Source: CANQBR01 sp964641395 (GTDB lineage: Bacteria > Bacillota > Negativicutes > Acidaminococcales > Acidaminococcaceae). From it: a stretch of 46,708 bases of DNA. Of this stretch, positions 24,299-32,796 are shown one piece after another. The translations under genes were made by a program, and so were the position numbers. How positions within the stretch are numbered: the first letter of the stretch is position 1; every line of letters starts with the position of its first letter. Under the pieces are notes generated by a model, which saw nothing but the letters and a program-made list of their open reading frames with translations, did not search any database and had not been told where the DNA came from. The stretch lies in NCBI GenBank assembly GCA_964641395.1, contig CAZXKQ010000012.1, positions 1-46,708 of the forward strand, given 5' to 3'.

Positions 24299-25249
24299 TC
24301 AGATCTTAGTGGCAAAACGCAGCCGGGCGCTGCGGCAGCGGGGGTTGCGCTCCACCTCCGCCTGAGCCGGCTTGGTACCCCGGGCTCCCGTCAGCACTGG
24401 CTGCTTGCCGCAGACGCAGATGGGCAGCTGGGGCGGGCAGGTACAGCCCTTCACCAGTTCGGCGATAAGGTGCTTCACTATCCTATCTTCCAAGCTATGG
24501 AAGGAGATGACTGCTAAACGGCCGCCGCTCTTCAGCCGGGCCGCTGCTTCCCGCAGGGCCCCCTCCAAGATGGCCAGTTCCCCGTTCACCTGGATGCGCA
24601 GGGCCTGGAAGGTCCGCTTGGCGGGATGGGGTCCGTCGAGGCGGGCCCACTTGGGGATGGCGTCCTTGATGATGTCCACCAGCTGGAGGGTGGAGGTGAT
24701 GGGCCCCTTGGCCCGCTCCGCCACGATGAGCTTGGCTATCCCCTTGCTCCAGCGCTCCTCCCCGTAGGTCTTGAAGAGCTGGGCTAGCTCCTTCTCCCCC
24801 CAGGTGTTGACGATGTGGGCGGCGGTCTCCCGCCGGCTGTCTTGGGCGTCCATCCTCATGTCCAGGGGCCCGTCCTGCATGTAGGAGAAGCCCCGGGCTG
24901 GATTGTCCAGCTGGTAGCTGGACACCCCCAGATCGAAAAAGATGCCGTCTACCTTGTAAAGGCCCAGCTCGTCCAAGAGCCGGCCCAGATCCTTGAAATT
25001 AGCCTTCTTGAAGATGAAGGTGCAGGGATACCTGTCCACTAAGCGGGCCTGGGCGGCGGCCAGGGCCTCCGCATCCTGCTCTATGCCTACGATGGTGGCC
25101 TTAGGGCTGAGGGAGGCGGCCAGGGCCTCGCTGTGGCCCCCTCCTCCCAGGGTACAGTCTACGTAGATCCCCTGGGGATCCGTGATCAGCGCCCCTACCA
25201 CTTCCTGTACCATGATGCTGGTATGGGCGAATTTTATCGTCTCACTCAT
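24299..25249 (-). CDS. rsmH: 16S rRNA (cytosine-1402-N4)-methyltransferase
   Basis: RsmH (MraW) methylates C1402 of 16S rRNA with S-adenosylmethionine. The protein of 316 residues contains the SAM-binding YVDCTLGGGGHSEALA, the FFDLGVSSYQLDNPARGFSY motif, RTFQALRIQVN and VISFHSLEDRIVKH, all family hallmarks. It starts 8 bases after the mraZ stop, which overlaps its AGAGG site. Confidence 0.97.
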   Translation of the reverse strand: MSETIKFAHTSIMVQEVVGALITDPQGIYVDCTLGGGGHSEALAASLSPKATIVGIEQDAEALAAAQARLVDRYPCTFIFKKANFKDLGRLLDELGLYKVDGIFFDLGVSSYQLDNPARGFSYMQDGPLDMRMDAQDSRRETAAHIVNTWGEKELAQLFKTYGEERWSKGIAKLIVAERAKGPITSTLQLVDIIKDAIPKWARLDGPHPAKRTFQALRIQVNGELAILEGALREAAARLKSGGRLAVISFHSLEDRIVKHLIAELVKGCTCPPQLPICVCGKQPVLTGARGTKPAQAEVERNPRCRSARLRFATKI

Positions 25250-25257
25250 AACTGCCT

Positions 25258-25689
25258 CTAGATGCCCAGGTCGGACAGTTCTTCCGCAATGGCGTTCACA
25301 GCGGCGGAGCAGGCTTCGTTGTAGCTCTGCCAGCTGTCAGCAGCCCAGATCTCCGCCCTGCTGCCGGCCCCTACGATGACGGCGTCCTTGGTGAGGGAGG
25401 CGTGACGGCGCAGGCTGGGAGGCAGGAGGACCCGGCCCTGCCGGTCGCACTCTAGCTCTGCCGCACTGCTGAAGAAGAAGCGGGCGTAGTCCCGGGCGGC
25501 CTTCTTGGAGCTAGGCAGGGCGGCCAGCTTGGCGCACTCCTTCTGCCACTGCTCCTGGGGGTAGATGTAGAGGCAGCCGTCTAGGCCCTTGGTGATGACG
25601 AAGCTGGGCCCTAGCTCCTCCCGCAGCTTGGCAGGTATGGCTAGCCGGCCCTTGCTGTCCAGGGAGTGCTGGTATTCACCTAAAAACAT
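25258..25689 (-). CDS. mraZ: transcriptional regulator MraZ
   Basis: MraZ is an AbrB-like ring-shaped repressor of the dcw operon. The protein of 143 residues has two repeats: the first starts with FLGEYQHSLDSKGRLAIPA, and the second contains ECDRQGRVLLPPSLRRHA, each with the conserved D-x-x-G-R-(L/V)-x-(I/L)-P core. GAGGAGG precedes the ATG. It is the first gene of the operon and is almost certainly autoregulated through the boxes at 25744-25768. Confidence 0.97.
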   Translation of the reverse strand: MFLGEYQHSLDSKGRLAIPAKLREELGPSFVITKGLDGCLYIYPQEQWQKECAKLAALPSSKKAARDYARFFFSSAAELECDRQGRVLLPPSLRRHASLTKDAVIVGAGSRAEIWAADSWQSYNEACSAAVNAIAEELSDLGI

Positions 25690-25743
25690 GGGCCCACCTC
25701 CTCGCTGGGGAGCCGGCTCTGCTGCCTAAAAGGCAGACACCTC

Positions 25744-25768
25744 CACCACTTTCCCCCACTTTTCCCCA
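25744..25768 (-). promoter_or_regulatory. three MraZ boxes
   Basis: On the minus strand TGGGG, TGGGG and TGGTG occur with exactly 5 bases between each (starts at 25768, 25758, 25748), giving a 10-base period. This matches the TGGGN repeats with 5-base spacers described for MraZ operators. They begin at the last base of the -10 box and cover the transcription start, as expected for repression. Confidence 0.88.
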
Positions 25769-25796
25769 TTATAACCTCTAAATTGCCCGCTGACAA
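25768..25796 (-). promoter_or_regulatory. promoter of the mraZ-dcw operon
   Basis: On the minus strand TTGTCA (25791-25796) and TATAAT (25768-25773) are 17 bases apart. A small hairpin (CTGCC/GGCAG) lies in the leader before the mraZ binding site. Confidence 0.85.
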
Positions 25797-25854
25797 GGGG
25801 TTAGGAAAATTTTTTAAAATTTTTGTGAAAAAAAACTCCGTCCAGCCCCCTGCC

Positions 25855-25883
25855 TTGCCTCAGCCCAGGCTTAATGGTATAAT
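25855..25883 (+). promoter_or_regulatory. promoter of the DUF1858 gene
   Basis: TTGCCT (25855-25860) and a perfect TATAAT (25878-25883) are separated by 17 bases. Transcription diverges from the mraZ promoter. Confidence 0.8.
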
Positions 25884-25934
25884 GAAGGCGACGGCAGTCC
25901 CAAGCTGCTATACTGTGGATAGGAGGAAAGAATT

Positions 25935-26150
25935 GTGGCTAAAATCACCAAGGATACTGGCATTATAGAGGCCATCCAGGCCCATCCGGAGATTATGGAA
26001 GTTTTCATGGACTACGGCCTCGGCTGCATCGGCTGCATGGCCGCCCATTTTGAGACCATAGGCCAGGGAGCCGGAGCCCACGGCATCGACGTGGACGCCA
26101 TGCTGGCCGACATCAACCAGGTCATCGCCGAAAGAGAGGGCCAGGCCTGA
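25935..26150 (+). CDS. DUF1858 domain protein
   Basis: Protein of 71 residues starting at a GTG with AGGAGG 8 bases upstream. It is a single DUF1858 domain: ITKDTGIIEAIQAHPEIMEVF followed by a GCIGCMAAHFETI segment with a C-x-x-C pair, then a helix. Such domains occur with hybrid-cluster proteins and other redox enzymes and are thought to carry a redox-active or metal-binding cysteine pair. It stands alone with its own promoter and terminator. Partners are not evident from the neighbours. Confidence 0.85.
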   Translation: MAKITKDTGIIEAIQAHPEIMEVFMDYGLGCIGCMAAHFETIGQGAGAHGIDVDAMLADINQVIAEREGQA

Positions 26151-26174
26151 GGACGGAGTGAGCAAAAACTGCTA

Positions 26175-26215
26175 AGAGGGTGCCCTGCCGCATAGCAAGG
26201 CACCCTCTCTTTTTC
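26175..26215 (+). terminator. terminator of the DUF1858 gene
   Basis: A perfect 10-bp stem AGAGGGTGCC / GGCACCCTCT (26175-26184 with 26199-26208) is followed by CTTTTTC. It ends the only gene on this strand here and faces the end of holA. An AT-rich tract without a gene follows to 26380. Confidence 0.88.
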
Positions 26216-26380
26216 TCCCCCGCCGGCAAGCAATCGGCCAGGTCAGGGTATTTAACGTATTTCTAGGATTTTACAAGATGTTTTTAGGTAATTAACTAGC
26301 TTATTTCTTGTATCTAGCTTATTATCCTGTTTTAGTTTAGAGGTGGCGGCCGAGGCGGCCCCTCCCTTTTCTTGACCAGT

Positions 26381-27442
26381 CTACTTGGCCTTCAGCAGGG
26401 CTACGATGACTTCCTGGAGACGGTCGTAGGTCCTGCCCCCCTGGCGCAGCTCCATGTTCACCCGGCCGATGTGCTCCAAGCCCTGGCGCAGGGCCTGGGA
26501 GCTGAAGCGGCCGCAGTTGCGCTTCGCCCGGTAGAAGAGGCCGGGATTGAGGCCGGCCTGGGCCATGATGGCCTTGTTGTCCAAGCCCTGGGCCAGGCCC
26601 TCCTGAACCAGCAGCAGCTGCCGCAGGCTGTAGAGCAGCTGGCCGCAGAGGAGGACGATGGGGGTGCGGCTCTTTTCTGCCTGCCGCAAAAGGGTGAGGG
26701 CCAGGTTCAGCTTCCGCTCCTCCACCGCCCGCACCAAGGTGAAGTTCCCCGCCTCCGGCAGGGGGGCGAACACCGCCTCCACCTCTGCCTCCGTCCAGCT
26801 GCCCGGCCCTGCGTAGAGGGCCAGCTTCTCCAGCTCCTGGCAGAGGAGGCCCATGGGCACCGTGTCCACTATGGCCAAATAGTCCTGGATGGCCGCCAAG
26901 GCCCCTCCGGTGAGCCGGCCCCCCAGCCGCCTGGCCTGGGCCTGCAGCCAGTCCTCCACTTCCTCCCTCTGGTAGCTGCGGAGGGGGTCGCACTGGCAGA
27001 CGAGGCCCTGGGCGCTGATGTACTTGGCCAGCTTGGAGGTGCCGTCCAGCTTGCTGCTCAGCAGCAGCACGGTGCAGGAAGGATCCAGATTCCTCTCCAG
27101 GATGGCCTTCAACCCGTCTAAGCGCTGCCTAGCCCCCTCTTCCTTGCGGAGGCTGCTGCCTAGCAGCCTTTCGTCTTCAATAAGCACCAGGCTGGCGCCG
27201 CCGAAGAGGGAGCTGGCGGCACAGGCTGCCGCCACCGCTTCCAGCTCCGTGTCCCGGCTGAAGACGGTTATAGAGCGCTCCTCTGCCGGCAGGTCGCCGA
27301 AGAGCCGCCGCAGGATCAAGGCCTTGATACTGTCCTTGTAGTAGGCCTCCTCCCCCCTCAGCAGGATGAGCTGGGGCAGGGTGAAGCCTGCCTCCCCCCT
27401 GAGGGCCTGTAATAGATCTTCCGGCGTTTTCTTCATAGCCAC
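26381..27442 (-). CDS. holA: DNA polymerase III delta subunit
   Basis: HolA is the clamp-loader subunit that opens the beta clamp. The protein of 353 residues has the delta layout: an N-terminal domain with LPQLILLRGEEAYYKDSI, the SLFGGASLVLIEDERLL region, the DPSCTVLLLSSKLD strand, and a helical C-terminal collar domain. It lacks a functional P-loop, as is normal for delta. A GTG at 27442 is used here, with AGGAAGG upstream; an ATG two codons later is possible. Its place right after comEC is common in Bacillota. Confidence 0.92.
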   Translation of the reverse strand: MAMKKTPEDLLQALRGEAGFTLPQLILLRGEEAYYKDSIKALILRRLFGDLPAEERSITVFSRDTELEAVAAACAASSLFGGASLVLIEDERLLGSSLRKEEGARQRLDGLKAILERNLDPSCTVLLLSSKLDGTSKLAKYISAQGLVCQCDPLRSYQREEVEDWLQAQARRLGGRLTGGALAAIQDYLAIVDTVPMGLLCQELEKLALYAGPGSWTEAEVEAVFAPLPEAGNFTLVRAVEERKLNLALTLLRQAEKSRTPIVLLCGQLLYSLRQLLLVQEGLAQGLDNKAIMAQAGLNPGLFYRAKRNCGRFSSQALRQGLEHIGRVNMELRQGGRTYDRLQEVIVALLKAK

Positions 27443-27489
27443 TGCCTGCCTTCCTGCCCCTAGCCTCGCAGCCCTGCGGGCCTGCCTCT

Positions 27490-29697
27490 CTACTTATAAC
27501 TATAACACCTTAGGCCCTGTTCGTCAAAAGATACTGTAATACAGCCCCCCTCATCGGTGCGCAGGATGCGGCTGCCGACCGCCGCCAAGCGGTCCAGGGT
27601 CTCCTGGTGGGGGTGGCCGTAGCGGTTGAAGGGGCCGCAGGAGATGACGGTGAGGAGGGGCCGGACCTGGCCCAAAAAGCCAGGGCTGCTGCTGCCCTTG
27701 GAGCCGTGGTGGCCTGCCTTCAACACCGGGTAGGGTTCCAGGCCCGCCAGCTCCTCCTCCCGGGCCCGGCCCAGATCCCCTGGCAGCAGCAGGCAGGGCC
27801 GGCCTGCCTCGTCCAGCAGGCCGCAGAGGGTGCTGGCCTCGTTCCCCTCCTCCCCTGCCTGGGGCACGGCCAGGACCACCAGGCTGCCTCCCCCTAGGTC
27901 GTAGCGGCGGCCGGCCTGGGCCACCTCTACCTGGGCCCCCCGGGCCGCCTGCAGCAGCTCCCGGTAGGCCGGCCTCCTCCCCGCCTGGGCCGCAGAGCTG
28001 CTCCCCCCTTCCAAGGGCAGGATGATGCGGCCTATGGCCAGGTTGCGGCCCAGCCCCCCGCTCCCGCCTACGTGATCCCAGTCTCCGTGGCTGAGGAGTA
28101 GGTAGTCTACCCGGCTGAAGCCTAGGGAGCGGAGGAAGGGGGCCACCACCCGGCTGCCAGTGTCCAGCCCCTGGAGGCCGCCGGTGTCGATGACGGCCAC
28201 CTTCCTTTGGGGGGACACTAGCACCGTACAGTCCCCCTGGCCCACGTCTAAGAAGTAGGCGGTAAGGGGGCGGGGCCCCAGAAGGCGCCAGGCCAGGCTG
28301 GCCGCCAAGAGCAGGGACAGGGCCCCCATGGCCCAGCGCCGCAGCCGGGAAGGGAGCCGCAGGGAAGGGCCTAGGTCCAGGGCCAGGCCTAGGAGGCCGT
28401 AGTAGGCCGGCACGCAGTAGAGGGGCAGGCTGGGCACCGTCAATACCGCCCCTGGCAGGCTGGCCAGCAGCTGCCCCTGGCGCAGGGCCTGCTCTAAGAT
28501 GAAGCTGCCGGCCGCCAAGGGCCAGGCGGCCACCCCCTCCCCTAGGGGCAGGGCCCTCAGCCCCAGGCCCAGCAGGCTGAGGAGCAGCGCCAGCTCTATC
28601 AGGGGCACCAGCAACAGGTTGCTGAGGAAGGCCAGGGGCAGGAGGCGGTGGAAGTAGCCCGCCTCCAAGGGCAGCAGGCCCAGCTGGGCGGCCAGGGTGA
28701 CGGCTGCCGCCTCCCCCAGGCCCCAGCAGCAGCGGCCTATCCGTTGCTGCAGGGCAGGCAGCAGGAAGAGGAGGCCGGCTGCGGCGGCGAAGCTCAGCTG
28801 AAAGCCCAGGTCGTAGAGCCAGGCCGGCTTCCAGGTGAGGAGGAGGGCGGCGGTGAGGAGCAGCACCCTGCCCCGCTCCAGCTTCACCTTGGCCCCGGCG
28901 ATGCCGCCTCCCGTCACCAAGAGGAGGGCCCAGCTCATGGCCAGGGCCCGCAGCACCGGGGGCCGCAGCCCGGTGAGGCAGGCATAGCCCAGCAGCACCA
29001 GGGCGATGAGGGGCTGGCGGAAGCGGTCGGGCAGCCTGGCTAAAAGCAGGCGCAGCAGGGAGGCCAGCAGTAGCAGATGGGTGCCGGACACGGACAGGAG
29101 ATGGGCCAGGCCGTTGTTCTGCATCACCTCCCGGGTAGGATCCGAGAGGCCGCTGCTGCCCCCCAGCACCATGCCGCTGACCAGGGCCCCTGCCTCCCCC
29201 GGCAGGGCTGCCTCCACCTGCCGCCGCAGGCCCGCATTCACCAGGGCCAGGCGGTCTAAGAGGCCCCCCTCCCGGCTCAGCTGCTCCAGCCCTTCCACCA
29301 CCAGCCTCCCCCCTAGATCCTGCACTAGGTTGTAGCGCTCCCCGTCCCAGCCCCCGGGATTGCGGAAGCTGGTGAGGGGCAGGAGTCGGCCCTGGCAGCG
29401 GAGCCGCCCCAGCTCCAGGGCCAAGCCCTGAGGGTTGGCCTTCTTAGGCACGTAGAGCCGCAGCCGGTGGCGGTAGGGCCTCCCCTCTCCCCCCAGGGCC
29501 AGGCTTTCGCAGCGCAGGATGAGGGAGGTGCCGGCGGCAGTGCTCTTCACGCTGGCCGGCTCCACAGACCCTGTCACCTCCACCTGCCGCTGCCACAGTC
29601 CCACCAGGGGTGCTGCCGGCCCTGGCAGCAGGTAGAGGCGGAGGCAAGCCAGGGCCCACAGCAGGGCCACGGCCAGGTAGAAGGCCCTCTTAGTCAT
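27490..29697 (-). CDS. comEC: competence protein ComEC/Rec2
   Basis: ComEC is the membrane channel that takes single-stranded DNA into competent cells. The protein of 735 residues has two N-terminal hydrophobic helices, an OB-like region (about 45-135), the polytopic competence domain with the NGLAHLLSVSGTHLLLLA motif, and a C-terminal metallo-beta-lactamase-like domain with FLDVGQGDCTVL, LLLSHGDWDHVGG and KAGHHGSKGSSS. The metal ligands of the last domain look intact, consistent with a nuclease role. Its start overlaps the comEA stop by four bases. Confidence 0.95.
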   Translation of the reverse strand: MTKRAFYLAVALLWALACLRLYLLPGPAAPLVGLWQRQVEVTGSVEPASVKSTAAGTSLILRCESLALGGEGRPYRHRLRLYVPKKANPQGLALELGRLRCQGRLLPLTSFRNPGGWDGERYNLVQDLGGRLVVEGLEQLSREGGLLDRLALVNAGLRRQVEAALPGEAGALVSGMVLGGSSGLSDPTREVMQNNGLAHLLSVSGTHLLLLASLLRLLLARLPDRFRQPLIALVLLGYACLTGLRPPVLRALAMSWALLLVTGGGIAGAKVKLERGRVLLLTAALLLTWKPAWLYDLGFQLSFAAAAGLLFLLPALQQRIGRCCWGLGEAAAVTLAAQLGLLPLEAGYFHRLLPLAFLSNLLLVPLIELALLLSLLGLGLRALPLGEGVAAWPLAAGSFILEQALRQGQLLASLPGAVLTVPSLPLYCVPAYYGLLGLALDLGPSLRLPSRLRRWAMGALSLLLAASLAWRLLGPRPLTAYFLDVGQGDCTVLVSPQRKVAVIDTGGLQGLDTGSRVVAPFLRSLGFSRVDYLLLSHGDWDHVGGSGGLGRNLAIGRIILPLEGGSSSAAQAGRRPAYRELLQAARGAQVEVAQAGRRYDLGGGSLVVLAVPQAGEEGNEASTLCGLLDEAGRPCLLLPGDLGRAREEELAGLEPYPVLKAGHHGSKGSSSPGFLGQVRPLLTVISCGPFNRYGHPHQETLDRLAAVGSRILRTDEGGCITVSFDEQGLRCYSYK

Positions 29698-30101
29698 GGC
29701 CTAGCCCTGCCCTGCTTGCGGAAGGGCACGTAGACCTGGCTGCCGTCCCGCAGCTTGCGGGCGATGTTCACCCGCTCCGTCTTGGCCTGGGGGCTGTAGC
29801 CTCCCGCCGCCGTAATCGCCTCCCCTGCCCTGGTGCCCTTGGGCAGGCGGTAGAGGCCGGGATAGAGCACCGCCCCGTTGACGTAGACGGTGATCTCCTC
29901 TGCCGCCTGGGCCTTCTTCCGCCTGCCGCCCTTCGGGCCGGGGGCGGCGGCCTCCTCCCTCTGGGCCTGCTGCTCCAGCTGCTGGCGGCTGAAGTCCAGC
30001 TGCCGGCCCTCCTCCGGCCGCAGACCGTAGTAGAGGCTGGTGGCCGCACAGCCGCAGACCAGCACCCCTAACAACAGCATCTTCTTTGCCACGTTACCCA
30101 T
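29694..30101 (-). CDS. comEA: ComEA-like protein without helix-hairpin-helix
   Basis: Protein of 135 residues; the ATG at 30101 follows AAAGGAGG by 4 bases. It has a signal/membrane helix (about 6-24), a charged linker, and an SLBB-type domain (ITVYVNGAVLYPGLYRLPKG through VNIARKLRDGSQVYVPF) like the first half of ComEA. The C-terminal double helix-hairpin-helix that binds DNA in ComEA is missing: the protein stops after a short basic tail (RKQGRARP) and comEC begins at once. It may be a truncated ComEA or an SLBB protein that works with ComEC. Location next to comEC supports a competence role. Confidence 0.8.
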   Translation of the reverse strand: MGNVAKKMLLLGVLVCGCAATSLYYGLRPEEGRQLDFSRQQLEQQAQREEAAAPGPKGGRRKKAQAAEEITVYVNGAVLYPGLYRLPKGTRAGEAITAAGGYSPQAKTERVNIARKLRDGSQVYVPFRKQGRARP

Positions 30102-30115
30102 AAACCCTCCTTTAG

Positions 30116-30166
30116 AAAAATAAAAAAAGAGCCCCTGCAATAACCATACGTTATTCCAGAGACTCT
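30116..30166 (-). terminator. strong terminator between leuS and comEA
   Basis: On the minus strand a 17-position stem with one mismatch (30128-30166, loop GTATG) is followed by TTTTTTTATTTTT. It ends the leuS transcript, yet its U tract finishes only a few bases before the comEA ribosome binding site, so it may also act as an attenuator for comEA-comEC-holA. Confidence 0.9.
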
Positions 30167-30226
30167 TTACAGAATAAGCACGTTAGAACGGCGCTGCTTA
30201 TGTAGTTGTAAGCCTTGTGAAACCTG

Positions 30227-32719
30227 CTACTTGGCTACTATGTTCACCAGGCGGCCGGGCACGCAGATGATCTTCCGCACCGTGGCGCCGGCGATGTGGG
30301 CCTGGACGTTGGCGTCCGCCAGGGCGATGCCCTCCAGCTCCTCTCTGCCGGCGTCGGCAGGCACTACCAGCCGCCCCCGCACCTTGCCGTTCACCTGGAG
30401 GACGATCTCCACCCTGTCTACCTGCAGGGCTGCTTCATCATAGGAAGGCCACTGCTGCCGATGGACGCTGCTGGAGCCGTCTACCACCTGCTGCCACAGC
30501 TCCTCGGTGATGTGGGGCACGAAGGGGGCCAACAGCTTCAGCAGGTTGGTGACAGCCTGGTAGACCAGGCCGGGATCAGCCCCTGCCTTGGCCGCCTCCT
30601 TGTAGGCGTAGAGGCCGTTGACCAGCTCCATCAGGGCGCTGATGGCGGTGTTGAAGTTGAAGCGGGTCTCGATGTCCACCGTCACCTTCTTAATGGTGCT
30701 GTGGAGGAGGCGGCGCAGCTCCTTCTCCGGCCCGCCCAGGCTGGCGGCGTCGTAGCTGGTCACCCCCTGGGCCAGCACCGGCTCCAGGGCCTTCACGATG
30801 CGCCACACCCGGTTCAGGAAGCGGAAGCAGCCTTCCACCCCCTGGTCGGACCAGTCCAGCTCCCGCTCAGGGGGAGCGGCGAAGAGGATGAAGAGGCGGG
30901 CGGTGTCCGCCCCGTACTTGCTGAGGATTTCCTCCGGGGACACTACGTTGCCCAAGGACTTGCTCATCTTGGCCCCGTCCTTGATCACCATGCCCTGGGT
31001 CAGCAGGTTGCTGAAGGGCTCGTCGTAGTCCAGCAGCCCTGCATCCCGCAGCACCTTGACGAAGAAGCGGGAATAGAGCAGGTGGAGGATGGCGTGCTCG
31101 ATGCCCCCTATGTACTGGTCCACCGGCCCCCAGTACTGGTTGGCCTCCTTGGCGAAGGGGGCAGCCTCATTGTGGGGATCGGTATAGCGGAGGTAGTACC
31201 AGCTGGAGCAGAGGAAGGTGTCCATAGTGTCCGTCTCCCGGGTGGCCGGGCCGCCGCACTTAGGACAGGTGCAGTGGACGAAGCTCTCCGAAGTGGCCAA
31301 GGGGGACTTGGCCCCGGCGGTGAAGCTTACGTCCTCCGGCAGCCGCACCGGCAGCTCCTCCTCCGGCACCAGCACCTCCCCGCACTTCGGGCAGTAGATG
31401 ATGGGGATGGGAGCCCCCCAGTAGCGCTGGCGGGAGATGAGCCAGTCCCGCAGCCGGTAGTTCACCCGCCGTTTGCCGAAGCCCTTGGCCTCCGCCTCGT
31501 CCATGATGGCGGCCATGGCCGCATGCATCTCCATGCCGCTGAAGCGGCCGGAGTTCACCAACATGCCCTCCTTTTCCTCGTAGGCGCAGGTCATCTCTTC
31601 CAGCTTCATTTCCCTGCCCAGGGGGCAGAGGGTGACGATCTTCTTAATGCCGTACTTATCGGCGAACATCCAGTCCCGCTGGTCGCCGGTAGGCACGCCC
31701 ATGACGGCGCCGGTGCCGTAATCGTAGAGTACGTAGTTGGCCACCCACACCTCCACCTGGTTGCCATTGAAGGGGTTGATGGCGTGGACGCCGGTGAAGA
31801 TGCCCTCCTTCTCCGATTCGGAGGAGGTGCGCTCGATGTCGCTCTGGTTCAGCACCCTCTGGCAGAAGGCCTGGATGGCCTCGGCCCGGGGGTTGTTGCG
31901 ACAGATCTTCTCCACCAGGGGATGCTCTGGGGCCAGCACCACGAAGGTGATGCCGAAGGCGGTGTCAGGCCTGGTGGTGTAGACCGGCAGCTTCTCCCCT
32001 AGTTCCGGGATGTCCAGGACGAACTCTATGCCCTCGCTGCGGCCGATCCAGTTCCGCTGCATGGTCTTCACCCGCTCCGGCCAACCAGTGAGCAAATCCA
32101 GGTCCTTCAACAGCTCATCGGCGTAGGCAGTGATCTTGAAGAACCACTGGGAAAGGTTCTTCTTGTGCACCACGTTGTCGCAGCGCCAGCAGCGGCCGTC
32201 GATGACCTGCTCGTTGGCCAGCACGGTGTTGCAGTGCTCGCACCAGTTGACGGCGCTCTCCTTCTTTACAGCCAGGCCCCGCTTGTAGAAGAGCTGGAAG
32301 AACCACTGGGTCCACCTGTAGTAGTCTTCCTTGCAGGTGGTTACCTCCCTGTCCCAGTCGTAGGAGAGGCCCATGGCCTTCTGCTGCCGCTTCATGTTGG
32401 CGATGTTGTCCAGGGTCCAGCGCTTAGGCGGGATGTTGTGCTGGATGGCCGCATTCTCCGCCGGCATGCCGAAGGAGTCCCAGCCCATGGGATGGAGGAC
32501 GTTGAAGCCCCGCATAGTGCGGTAGCGGGCTACCACGTCGCCGATGGAATAATTGCGCACATGGCCCATGTGCAGGTTGCCGGAGGGATAGGGAAACATC
32601 TCCAGCACGTAGCTCTTAGGCCGGGCTGGATCCATCCGGACTTTGAAGGCCTCATCTCGCTCCCACTTCTCCTGCCACTTCTTCTCGATGGCGCTGGGAG
32701 AGTACTTATCTTGCAGCAT
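30227..32719 (-). CDS. leuS: leucyl-tRNA synthetase
   Basis: LeuRS charges tRNA-Leu. The protein of 830 residues shows the class I signature as PYPSGNLHMGHVRNY near residue 43, the zinc-binding CEHC and CWRC pairs, the CP1 editing domain in the middle, the WYYLRYTDPHN catalytic region, and KMSKSLGN near residue 585. The anticodon-binding and C-terminal domains follow. AGGAGG stands 7 bases before the ATG. No T-box leader is visible; the leader is only about 45 bases long. Confidence 0.98.
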   Translation of the reverse strand: MLQDKYSPSAIEKKWQEKWERDEAFKVRMDPARPKSYVLEMFPYPSGNLHMGHVRNYSIGDVVARYRTMRGFNVLHPMGWDSFGMPAENAAIQHNIPPKRWTLDNIANMKRQQKAMGLSYDWDREVTTCKEDYYRWTQWFFQLFYKRGLAVKKESAVNWCEHCNTVLANEQVIDGRCWRCDNVVHKKNLSQWFFKITAYADELLKDLDLLTGWPERVKTMQRNWIGRSEGIEFVLDIPELGEKLPVYTTRPDTAFGITFVVLAPEHPLVEKICRNNPRAEAIQAFCQRVLNQSDIERTSSESEKEGIFTGVHAINPFNGNQVEVWVANYVLYDYGTGAVMGVPTGDQRDWMFADKYGIKKIVTLCPLGREMKLEEMTCAYEEKEGMLVNSGRFSGMEMHAAMAAIMDEAEAKGFGKRRVNYRLRDWLISRQRYWGAPIPIIYCPKCGEVLVPEEELPVRLPEDVSFTAGAKSPLATSESFVHCTCPKCGGPATRETDTMDTFLCSSWYYLRYTDPHNEAAPFAKEANQYWGPVDQYIGGIEHAILHLLYSRFFVKVLRDAGLLDYDEPFSNLLTQGMVIKDGAKMSKSLGNVVSPEEILSKYGADTARLFILFAAPPERELDWSDQGVEGCFRFLNRVWRIVKALEPVLAQGVTSYDAASLGGPEKELRRLLHSTIKKVTVDIETRFNFNTAISALMELVNGLYAYKEAAKAGADPGLVYQAVTNLLKLLAPFVPHITEELWQQVVDGSSSVHRQQWPSYDEAALQVDRVEIVLQVNGKVRGRLVVPADAGREELEGIALADANVQAHIAGATVRKIICVPGRLVNIVAK

Positions 32720-32768
32720 CTTCCTACCTCCTGCTGGCGGTCTGCTTATTTTGCGTAACTAGATACTA

Positions 32769-32796
32769 ATTATACCACTTCTCACCCGGTAGTCAA
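32769..32796 (-). promoter_or_regulatory. promoter of leuS
   Basis: On the minus strand TTGACT (32791-32796) and TATAAT (32769-32774) are 16 bases apart, in the gap behind the FAD-oxidase gene. Confidence 0.8.

Noticed and set aside
26330..26380. GC-rich hairpin after holA as a terminator
   Set aside because: The stem is imperfect and no U tract follows in the minus direction.
30296..32002. 568-codon open frame on the plus strand opposite leuS
   Set aside because: It is fully antisense to a clear leuS, has no ribosome binding site, and its composition is that expected from the complement of a GC-rich gene.
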